A stretch of DNA of 48,363 nucleotides, taken from NCBI RefSeq assembly GCF_001553455.1, contig NZ_BBOX01000158.1, forward strand, positions 1 to 48,363. Reading direction: 5' to 3'. Positions within the stretch are counted from its first letter, which is position 1; each line of letters opens with the position of its first letter. This DNA comes from Streptomyces hygroscopicus subsp. hygroscopicus. Its GTDB lineage: Bacteria; Actinomycetota; Actinomycetes; Streptomycetales; Streptomycetaceae. The notes under the pieces are model-generated. The model ran no database searches. It was given only the letters and a program-made list of their open reading frames with translations, and was not told the DNA's origin. Positions 39,189-46,132 of the stretch are shown here, piece by piece. The position numbers and the translations under genes were made by a program.

Positions 39189-40502
39189 TCAGCTCGCCAT
39201 CGCGAGCGAGCGGCCGATGCCCTCACAGGTCAGTCCGGCCCGGCGCAGCTCGTCCGGGTCCAGGAGGTTGCGGAAGTCGTAGACGACCGGGGCCTGCAGC
39301 AGCCCGGCGACACGCTCCCAGTCGAGGTCGCGGAACTCCGGCCACTCGGTGAGGACGAGACAGGCGCGGGCTCCCCGGACCGCCTCCTCGGGGGTGTCCG
39401 CGAGGGTGAGCAGATCGCTGAGGTCGGGGCGCGACTCGCTGAGGGCGGGGTCGTAGGCGTGGAGTTCGGCGCCCTGTTCCTTGAGCAGCCGGGCGATGGC
39501 CAGGGCCGGCGAGTCGCGCAGATCGGAGGTGCCCGCCTTGAAGGCCAGACCCAGCACGGCCAGCCGTACGCCGCGCAGCGAGCCGTCGCCCGGGGTGCAT
39601 CCGGCCACCACCCGGTCCACGAGCCGCCGCTGGTGCTCGACGTTGGTCTCGATGGTGGCCCGCAGCAGCGGGAACTCCACCCCCGACTCCTGGCAGATGG
39701 TCAGCAGCGCGTGGGTGTCCTTGGGCAGGCAGGAGCCGCCCCATCCGGGGCCGGGCTTGAGGAAGGCCGAGCCGATGCGCGGGTCGTGGCCGATGCCGGT
39801 GAGCACATCGTCCACCTCGGCGCCGAAGTGCTCGCACAGGGTGGCGAGGTTGTTGGCGAAGGAGAGCTTCATCGCCAGGAAGAAGTTGGCCGCGTACTTG
39901 GCGAGTTCGGCGCCCGCCGCGTCGGTGAGCACCAGCGGGGCGTCGAGATCGGCGTACAGGTCGGCCACCCGCCGTGCCGCGTCCCGGTCGGCGGCGCCGA
40001 CCACGATGCGGTCGGGGTTGAGGAAGTCGCGCACCGCGTAACCCTCCCGGAGGAACTCCGGGTTGCTCACCACGGTCACATCCGGGCGGTCCAGCAGCGC
40101 CGCGACGCGCTCGGCGGTGCCCACCGGCACGGTGGACTTGTTCACCACCACGCTGCCGTGCGGCAGATCGCCGCGGATCTCGTCCGCCACGGCCTCGACG
40201 GCGGCCAGGTCGGCGGCGCCGCCGACGCCCATCGGGGTCGGCAGGCACAGGAACACCACGTCGGCCTCGGCGACCGCGGCCCGGGTGTCCTGGACGAACT
40301 CCAGCCGTCCGTTGTCCAGCCCTTCCCGGACGAGTTCGGGCAGGCGGGGTTCGAGGATGTCGACCTGTCCCTGGCGGAGCCGTTCGACCTTGTGGCGGTC
40401 GGTGTCCGCGCACACCACCCGGTGGCCGAGGGTGGCCAGACAGGCGCCGGTGGTCAGTCCGACGTAACCGGTGCCGACCACGGCGACGCGTTGTATCTGC
40501 AA
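39189..40502 (-). CDS. UDP-glucose/GDP-mannose dehydrogenase family protein
   Basis: A 437-residue NAD-dependent dehydrogenase that oxidises a UDP-sugar twice, most often UDP-glucose to UDP-glucuronate. Features: Rossmann motif VGTGYVGLTTGACLA (residues 9-23), VNKSTVPVGTAE (120-131), the central AELAKYAANFFLAMKLSFANN, and the catalytic Cys258 in GWGGSCLPKDT. The C-terminal domain has LGLAFKAGTSDLRDSPA. The frame starts with a TTG at 40502 without a clear Shine-Dalgarno; the transcript may be leaderless or the start misjudged by a few codons. It is the first gene of the group that continues with the glycosyltransferase and exporter, divergent from tetR. No capsule or teichuronic acid genes are nearby. 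Confidence 0.9.
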   Translation of the reverse strand: MQIQRVAVVGTGYVGLTTGACLATLGHRVVCADTDRHKVERLRQGQVDILEPRLPELVREGLDNGRLEFVQDTRAAVAEADVVFLCLPTPMGVGGAADLAAVEAVADEIRGDLPHGSVVVNKSTVPVGTAERVAALLDRPDVTVVSNPEFLREGYAVRDFLNPDRIVVGAADRDAARRVADLYADLDAPLVLTDAAGAELAKYAANFFLAMKLSFANNLATLCEHFGAEVDDVLTGIGHDPRIGSAFLKPGPGWGGSCLPKDTHALLTICQESGVEFPLLRATIETNVEHQRRLVDRVVAGCTPGDGSLRGVRLAVLGLAFKAGTSDLRDSPALAIARLLKEQGAELHAYDPALSESRPDLSDLLTLADTPEEAVRGARACLVLTEWPEFRDLDWERVAGLLQAPVVYDFRNLLDPDELRRAGLTCEGIGRSLAMAS

Positions 40503-40554
40503 GGGGGATCACCACTTCTGCTGGGGGTCAGATGCGGGTAGCCAAAGTCACCAC

Positions 40555-40608
40555 GCGTTGACAAAAGCGTTGACAAAACATAACGCGCTGGATCCGATCT
40601 TGGTCAAC
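40555..40608. promoter_or_regulatory. Operator/promoter region with duplicated GCGTTGACAAAA
   Basis: A 12-bp word, GCGTTGACAAAA, is repeated exactly in tandem (starting at 40556 and 40568), and each copy contains TTGACA. The first TTGACA (40558-40563) is 17 bp before TAACGC, a reasonable plus-strand promoter for tetR. An inverted GTCAAC half-site follows at 40603-40608. These AT-richer repeats are the best candidate TetR sites controlling the divergent dehydrogenase operon. Confidence 0.55.
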
Positions 40609-40693
40609 ATGTGATGACAACAAGGGATGACTTCTGGACATGCGGCGCTGAACCGGCAGCATGGGGGGCACGGTCCAGGCGGAGGTACGACAG

Positions 40694-41335
40694 GTGAACC
40701 CAGCAAACGACAGACAACGGGGCGACGCACTCCCCTCACGCGTGCGCAAATACGACGCGGCGGGCACCCGCACCGCGCTGCTGAGTGCCGCGACGCTGCG
40801 GTTCGCGCGGTACGGCTACGACGGCTGCGGTGTGCGCGACATCGCCAAGGACGCCGGAGTGGACGCCGCCCTGGTCTACCGCTATTTCGGCTCAAAAAAG
40901 GCGCTGTTCGACGCGGTGTCGGGAAAGACCATCAGCGTGTTCGAACCGCTGGACCACCTGCCGCTGGACGAGGTGCCGGAGTGGATCTGCGAGATCGTGT
41001 CCAAGGCCCCCACCGAGGAGCAGGCCCCGCATCCGCTGCTGACCAAGCTGCGCTCCTCCAACCGGGAGGAGAGCCTGGGGCGGCTCCGCGAGGACATCGC
41101 CGAGGTGTTCTCGGAGCGGTTCGCCCGGCGTCTGGAGGGCGAGGACGCCGAGGTGCGGGCCGAGTTGCTGGGCGCGTGGTTGATGGGCGTCACGCTCATG
41201 CGCCTGTCCATCCGCTCACCGGCGCTGTCCTCCGCGTCGCACGACACGCTGTTGCGCTATCTCCGGGCGAGTCTGGACCCGCTGCTGAACGCGGGCTGCC
41301 CCGAGGCCGGAAACGAGTGCGGCGAGGGCCACTGA
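40694..41335 (+). CDS. TetR-family regulator
   Basis: A 213-residue repressor. The HTH lies at residues about 20-62 (TALLSAATLRFARYGYDGCGVRDIAKDAGVDAALVYRYFGSKKALFDAV), followed by a helical ligand-binding domain ending in AELLGAWLMGVTLMRLSIRSPAL, the TetR_C_17-like group. I chose the GTG at 40694 because GGAGG lies 8 nt upstream; an in-frame ATG at 40661 has no ribosome site. It is divergent from the UDP-glucose dehydrogenase-glycosyltransferase-exporter group across 191 bp with duplicated TTGACA elements, so it is the likely ligand-responsive repressor of that group. Confidence 0.9.
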   Translation: MNPANDRQRGDALPSRVRKYDAAGTRTALLSAATLRFARYGYDGCGVRDIAKDAGVDAALVYRYFGSKKALFDAVSGKTISVFEPLDHLPLDEVPEWICEIVSKAPTEEQAPHPLLTKLRSSNREESLGRLREDIAEVFSERFARRLEGEDAEVRAELLGAWLMGVTLMRLSIRSPALSSASHDTLLRYLRASLDPLLNAGCPEAGNECGEGH

Positions 41336-41387
41336 CCCTCTTCTCGTTCCGGCCCCGGGGCAGCGGGACCAGCCGGCGTGGCGGCGG

Positions 41388-42260
41388 CTACACGTCCGGC
41401 ACGCGCAGCTTGTCCCAGCTGGTCCGGCCGGGAATGCCGTCCGCGTCATCGCCGGAGTAGCCCAGTTTGCGCTGCCAGGCCGCGTAGGACTTCCGGTCCG
41501 CCTCGGTCCACTCCGGGCCCGGTCCCTCCTCGTAGCGTCCGCAGCCCTCGGCCACCAGCCGCTTGCCCATCGCCGTGATGATCTTGCTTTCGCGGCCGGC
41601 CCGGAAGAAGCCGGCCCCCGGGAACGGCTCATAGGACGCCGGCGGCTCGGGGGCCGGGCCGTCCGGCCCCGCGCCGAGCCGCTTGGCGATCCGGCCGCGC
41701 ATGGTGTCCATGGAGAAGCCACGCGGGTCGACCTTGCCCGGCTGCCACTCCAGATGGCCGATCACCGAGCGCTGGGTCCAGCCGTGGGCGCGGCAGATGG
41801 CGGCGGACACCTTCTCGATCGCCAGCTTCTGCGCCTCCGGCCAGGGGTCCTCGCCGTCGCCGAGGTTGACGCACTCGAAGCCGTAGAAGTGGCGGTTGCC
41901 GTCGGTGTCGGCCTCGTTGTCGTCGGGCAGCGCGGTTTCGTCGACGACGGCTCTGAGCACATCGCCGTCGCCGAGGCCCGCGTGGTTGGCGCGGCCGTTG
42001 CCGACCAGGTGGACCGCGCCGGACTTGTCGATGACCCCGTGGCACAGCGGCCCCGGCAGCGAGGCGTGTCCCTCGTAGCACAGCTCCACGGAGGAGGCCG
42101 TGCCCTGGGTGACGGTGTGATGGATCATCACCCCGTTGACCGGGCCCCAGGGGCCCTTGGCGTTGCGGTTGTGAGTGCGCCAGTCGCGGTACTCACGGAC
42201 GTCCAGTCCCTCGTCGCGAAGCGCCTTGAGCAGACGGCCGGCGGTGAGAGGTGTGGCCAT
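41388..42260 (-). CDS. Amidase_2-type lysin with C-terminal wall-binding region
   Basis: A 290-residue N-acetylmuramoyl-L-alanine amidase. The PGRP/Amidase_2 fold covers residues about 40-190, with zinc ligands visible as His47 (MIHHTV), His169 (IGHLEW) and Asp178 (GKVDPRG), and Glu129 in FYGFEC near the site. A linker follows, then a short C-terminal module (about 215-290, ending YAAWQRKLGYSGDDADGIPGRTSW) resembling peptidoglycan-binding repeats of actinophage lysins. No signal peptide is visible. It starts at 42260 with AAAGGAG upstream and is the last gene of the contractile-particle cluster; a role in particle release, sheath assembly through the wall, or as cargo is inferred. Confidence 0.88.
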   Translation of the reverse strand: MATPLTAGRLLKALRDEGLDVREYRDWRTHNRNAKGPWGPVNGVMIHHTVTQGTASSVELCYEGHASLPGPLCHGVIDKSGAVHLVGNGRANHAGLGDGDVLRAVVDETALPDDNEADTDGNRHFYGFECVNLGDGEDPWPEAQKLAIEKVSAAICRAHGWTQRSVIGHLEWQPGKVDPRGFSMDTMRGRIAKRLGAGPDGPAPEPPASYEPFPGAGFFRAGRESKIITAMGKRLVAEGCGRYEEGPGPEWTEADRKSYAAWQRKLGYSGDDADGIPGRTSWDKLRVPDV

Positions 42261-42340
42261 GGTGATGTACTCCTTTAAGGATGAGGCACGGTGATGTACG
42301 GATACGGGGGGCGCGGAGCTCAATCGGCCCCGCACCCGGC

Positions 42341-43876
42341 CTACCCCTCCGGCTCCGCCTCCGCCGCGGCCCGGGCCTCGGCCTCCGCTGCGGCCTCCGC
42401 CGCGAGCGCCTCCGCGTCCGCCGCCGGGGCGGGCGTGGCCAGCGGCCCGAACACCATCCGCAGATCCAGCTCCGCCTGCTCGGCCGTCACCCACGCCAGG
42501 GGCGCGTAGTGCACCTGGATCCCGGCCGGGGCCTGGAGCAGGGGTTGACGGGCCGTGTTCACCGGCCACTCCACGGCGCCGGTGGCGGTCCGGGCCGGGA
42601 TCAGCCAGTGGTCCCCGGGGCGGTAGGTGCCCCCGGGGGCGAAGTACACCTCGACACCGTCCTCCAGGGGCAGCCAGCGGCCCTCCTCGACCGCGAGGGC
42701 GCCGTGCCGGGGCCGTGCCGCCGCTCCCTTGCGCGGCCGCCGGGTGGGTTCCCGGTGGTCCCAGCGGCGCAGGAAGGGCCGCAGCTCGGGGCGGCGCCCG
42801 ACGCCGGGCGCCGGCTCACCGGACAGCCGCACCCGCCGCCCCGGCAGATCGACCTCCTCCACCCGCGGCAGCGGCAGCGGCTCACCGCGGCCGGTGTAGG
42901 CGGCGTCCACGAACTCCACCCGGTCCCCGACGTTCAGATCCAGCTTGTCGTCACCGCCGAGGGAAGCCAACTCCACCCAGGTGCCGTCCAGTTCGTCGAC
43001 CGGGAAGACCACCGAACCGTTCTCCCGGGACCATTTGAAGGTGGCCTCCCGCGCCGTGCCGCCCTCGTGGATCTCCACCCGGTACAGCTGGTTCTCCGGC
43101 CCCCGGTAGCGGGCGTCCGGCCGCACCAGGCAGGGGTCCTCGTCCGCGTGTTCCGGCCGCTCGGCACGGGCCGCCAGCCGGGACGCGGGCGCCGCCGCCT
43201 TCCGCGCCCACGCGCCGAACGCCTTGCCGACCTGCTCCTTGGTCGCCCCCTCCGGGTCCTCCAGCTCCAGGGCCGACCCCTCCAGCGGCAGCACCTGCCA
43301 GACCACCTTGACGCGCGCCGCCGTGTCCGGCATCGCCGGGCCGAGGGCCACCTCACGCAGCGCCGGATCCTCGGTCGCGGAGACCGACCGCTCCCACACC
43401 TTGAGGTAGACCAGGAACGGACGCCGCTCCGGCAGCCGGTCGCCCGGCCGCTCCGGGTCCCGGTAGGCATCGGGCTGGTCCCAGTAGGTCCAGGTGGCGG
43501 GCGGCTCGTCCGGTCCGGGCGGGTCCGCCTCGCCCTCGTCGCCCGGGGCTCCTTCCGGCGCCTCCTCACCGACCGCCGCACCGGGCAGCGGCCGGGTCGC
43601 GTCGCACAGGATGCCGTCGACGTAGTAGCGGCCGCCCCCGATGGTCAGGTCGTCCAGGTCGCGGCTGCCGCCTTGGAACGTGATGTGGAAGCCGGCGTCC
43701 GCGGCCGGACCGCCGTGCTGCCCGATCAGATCGGCGGCGAGGGTACGGACCTGGTGGAGCTGGATGGCGGTCTGCTCGTTGGCGTCGGCGTCGAGTTGCG
43801 CCCGGCCCTGCTGGGCGACGACGGCGGAGTAGTGCCGGCCGGGCCGGAAGGTGACACGGGAGAGATCGGCGTGCAT
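42341..43876 (-). CDS. DUF6519 protein of a contractile injection system cluster
   Basis: A 511-residue protein beginning MHADLSRVTFRPGRHYSAVVAQQGRAQLDADANEQ, the recognisable N-terminus of DUF6519 proteins found in Streptomyces eCIS clusters. The middle includes HEGGTAREATFKWSRENGSVVFPVDEL (about residues 288-314), a segment typical of these proteins. The last 30 residues are an Ala/Glu helix. The function is not established; position next to baseplate genes suggests a tail-tip, fibre or particle-associated protein. It lies 78 bp after the tail-protein gene in the same orientation, so it is probably co-transcribed. An early Gly/Pro/Glu-rich insertion (about 100-130) may be a flexible linker. 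Confidence 0.85.
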   Translation of the reverse strand: MHADLSRVTFRPGRHYSAVVAQQGRAQLDADANEQTAIQLHQVRTLAADLIGQHGGPAADAGFHITFQGGSRDLDDLTIGGGRYYVDGILCDATRPLPGAAVGEEAPEGAPGDEGEADPPGPDEPPATWTYWDQPDAYRDPERPGDRLPERRPFLVYLKVWERSVSATEDPALREVALGPAMPDTAARVKVVWQVLPLEGSALELEDPEGATKEQVGKAFGAWARKAAAPASRLAARAERPEHADEDPCLVRPDARYRGPENQLYRVEIHEGGTAREATFKWSRENGSVVFPVDELDGTWVELASLGGDDKLDLNVGDRVEFVDAAYTGRGEPLPLPRVEEVDLPGRRVRLSGEPAPGVGRRPELRPFLRRWDHREPTRRPRKGAAARPRHGALAVEEGRWLPLEDGVEVYFAPGGTYRPGDHWLIPARTATGAVEWPVNTARQPLLQAPAGIQVHYAPLAWVTAEQAELDLRMVFGPLATPAPAADAEALAAEAAAEAEARAAAEAEPEG

Positions 43877-43954
43877 GGAAGGGGTCCCCCTCGAAAAGGT
43901 TCGGAAGGTCTGCGGGCGCGGGCGGGCGGACTGGGGTGCCGGTGTCGCGTCGGA

Positions 43955-46132
43955 TCAGGTCACGGCGATGACTCCCGCGTCCGTGCCGGCCGGCGTGTAC
44001 TCCGCGAGCCGCGCCCGCAGGCTGTCCTCGCGCTGTGGCCGGTACAGGTCGTGGAAGGCGCCCATCTCGGCGCCGTCCTCCGCGCCCCGGCGGATCTCCT
44101 CCGCGCATCCGGCCGCCAACTGCCCGTACGCCGGTGTGCCGTAGCGCTCGCCGCCGAACCTCGGCCGCACCCGCCACGCTTCCTCGGCCCCCACCAGATC
44201 CGGCTGGCAGCGGTGGCGGCGCGGGGTGCGCGAGCCCGGCGGCACATAGCTGAACCGCAGACATCCGACCCCGCGCCGGGCCACGTGCATCCGCCCGGTG
44301 AAGATGCTGTTCTCGCCCGACTCGACGGCGTGCGCGCGCACTTCGCCGATCACGGTGGTGCGGTGGGCGTACAGCACGGCGTGGGCGTGGCGGCAGTCCG
44401 GGGCGGACAGCGCCGGACGGTCGTGTCCGGTGGCGTCCAGGATGGAGTCGCGGATGTGCAGGGCGAGCGGGTCGGTGTGCACCTCCTCGCCGATGACCTC
44501 GATGGTGCCGAGGATGCTGCGCTCGATCTGGACGCACGCGGTGGTGCGCTCCAGGACCAGGCTCGGCTCGTCGGGCGAGCGCGGCGCGCACTCCGGCTCC
44601 AGGGACCAGCCGGGGACGAGGGTGCAGTGGCGCAGCGCCACGGCGCCGACCGGTCCGGTGACGTTCAGGCCGCGCCCGGCGATCAGCAGCCCGTCCAGCA
44701 CGATGCGCGGCGCCTCGCCACCGGTGTTCCCGTGCTCCTCCCGGGCCCGGATGTTGAGCGCGTCGGGGCGGTTGCTGTACCAGTCCAGCAGCCGGATCAC
44801 CGGCCGGGTCCCCTCGGCGGCGCGCAGTTCGAGCCGGTCGCCCGGGTCCAGGTCGAAGTCCAGCTGCTCCTGGTAGGCGCCGCTGTGGGTGATCTCGATG
44901 ACGCCCTCGGGGCCGCACCGCCCAGCCCGCCGGTCGTGCCGCCACTGCCGGTACGCGTCCATGATCCGCTGATGGGCGCGGCCCGGCCCGACCTGGTAGA
45001 CCGCCGCGGCCGGGGAGGTCTCGCGGTCCTCCCGCTCGTACTCCCCGCCGCCCAGGTCGTCCGCGTACGCGTAGTGGTAGGTGACCCATACGCCGTGGCG
45101 CGGGGCGGTGCGCGAGCCGAAGGCGATCCGGCCGAGTTCGGGGTCGATGACCACCTGGCCGCGCCGGGCGCGGTAGCGCCAGTCCGTCAGATCGGCCACC
45201 ACGATGTCCGACGGCGGCACGGGCTCGTCATGGCCGTCCCGCCAGACGGTGAAGGACTTGCCGGGCCCGTAGTGGTCGAGGAGCCGGTCCGCGAGCTGCC
45301 GGCGGCGGATGTAGCCGGGCACGTTGTCCGGCGCGGCGGTGTGCGCCGCGGACGGCTCGGGTTCGGGGCGGGTCACCAGCGGGGTGTCGTTGCCGAGGAT
45401 GGAGAAGGTGAACAGGTTGCGGGCCCGGTCGACGCAGTACGCGGGCGCCCTGGTCACGTGGTAGGGCCTCAGCCGCCAGACGTAGAGCCCGACCCCGGCC
45501 GGGGTGTGGCCGCCCGGTCTGCGGCGGGAGCCCGCGCGCCGTACGTCCACCGAGCGCGCCACCGTCCCGAACGGCCCGCCCGCGAGGTCCAGGGCCGCAC
45601 CGTCCCGCAGATCGGCGAGCCGTCCCCGGGACAGCCGCCGGATGTCCGCCGCCGCGCCGCCCGTCCCGCCGTACAGCCGGACCGGCTGATGGTGCGCGGT
45701 GAGCCGGGACAGCTCCACGGCGCGGGCGGGCCATCCGGCCACCGACGCGGACAGCTCCTCCAGCAGCCCGAGCGTGCCCTTGCGCCGCCGGGCCGCGGCG
45801 GTGGCGGCCACGTCGCGGCGCGGCGCCAGCGCCTCGGCCAGCCGCAGCCGGGACGTGTCCGGCGGCCCGCCGTCGCGCAGTCCGGTGGCCAGGACGCGTT
45901 CGTAGCCGGGCAGCGGGCGGTAGCCCACCAGGTCGCCCAGGTAGGGCAGCACCCACGCGGTGGCGGTTTCCACGAACCAGTCGTCGTAACTGCGCCCGGC
46001 CCCGTCGCGGATCCGGTCGGCCTGCTCGGCGATCACGGCGAGCAGGGCGCGCAGGGGTTCGCCCGCCTCGGCGTCCCTGAGGCGATGCCACTGCGGAAGC
46101 AGCTCCGCGAGCCCGTCCGGCTCCCTGCTCAT
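43955..46132 (-). CDS. Phage tail-like protein of the eCIS baseplate
   Basis: A 725-residue structural protein. The N-terminal LLPQWHRLRDAEAGEPLRALLAVIAEQADRIRD followed by YDDWFVETATAWVLPYLGDLVGYRPL (residues about 9-75) resembles the tail protein I-like component that joins baseplate wedges in contractile systems. The long middle and C-terminal part has beta-rich segments (IVLDGLLIAGRGLNVTGPVGAVALRHCTLVPG), consistent with a beta-helix or fibre-like region. It starts at 46132 with GGAGGT upstream and overlaps the previous stop by 4 bp (ATGA), showing tight coupling with the baseplate gene. Its size is larger than phage tail protein I, as usual in actinobacterial eCIS. Confidence 0.83.
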   Translation of the reverse strand: MSREPDGLAELLPQWHRLRDAEAGEPLRALLAVIAEQADRIRDGAGRSYDDWFVETATAWVLPYLGDLVGYRPLPGYERVLATGLRDGGPPDTSRLRLAEALAPRRDVAATAAARRRKGTLGLLEELSASVAGWPARAVELSRLTAHHQPVRLYGGTGGAAADIRRLSRGRLADLRDGAALDLAGGPFGTVARSVDVRRAGSRRRPGGHTPAGVGLYVWRLRPYHVTRAPAYCVDRARNLFTFSILGNDTPLVTRPEPEPSAAHTAAPDNVPGYIRRRQLADRLLDHYGPGKSFTVWRDGHDEPVPPSDIVVADLTDWRYRARRGQVVIDPELGRIAFGSRTAPRHGVWVTYHYAYADDLGGGEYEREDRETSPAAAVYQVGPGRAHQRIMDAYRQWRHDRRAGRCGPEGVIEITHSGAYQEQLDFDLDPGDRLELRAAEGTRPVIRLLDWYSNRPDALNIRAREEHGNTGGEAPRIVLDGLLIAGRGLNVTGPVGAVALRHCTLVPGWSLEPECAPRSPDEPSLVLERTTACVQIERSILGTIEVIGEEVHTDPLALHIRDSILDATGHDRPALSAPDCRHAHAVLYAHRTTVIGEVRAHAVESGENSIFTGRMHVARRGVGCLRFSYVPPGSRTPRRHRCQPDLVGAEEAWRVRPRFGGERYGTPAYGQLAAGCAEEIRRGAEDGAEMGAFHDLYRPQREDSLRARLAEYTPAGTDAGVIAVT

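Noticed and set aside
37755..40541. A 928-codon plus-strand open frame opposite the dehydrogenase and glycosyltransferase genes
   Set aside because: Long stop-free antisense frames are normal in high-GC3 DNA; catalytic motifs and gene spacing are on the minus strand.
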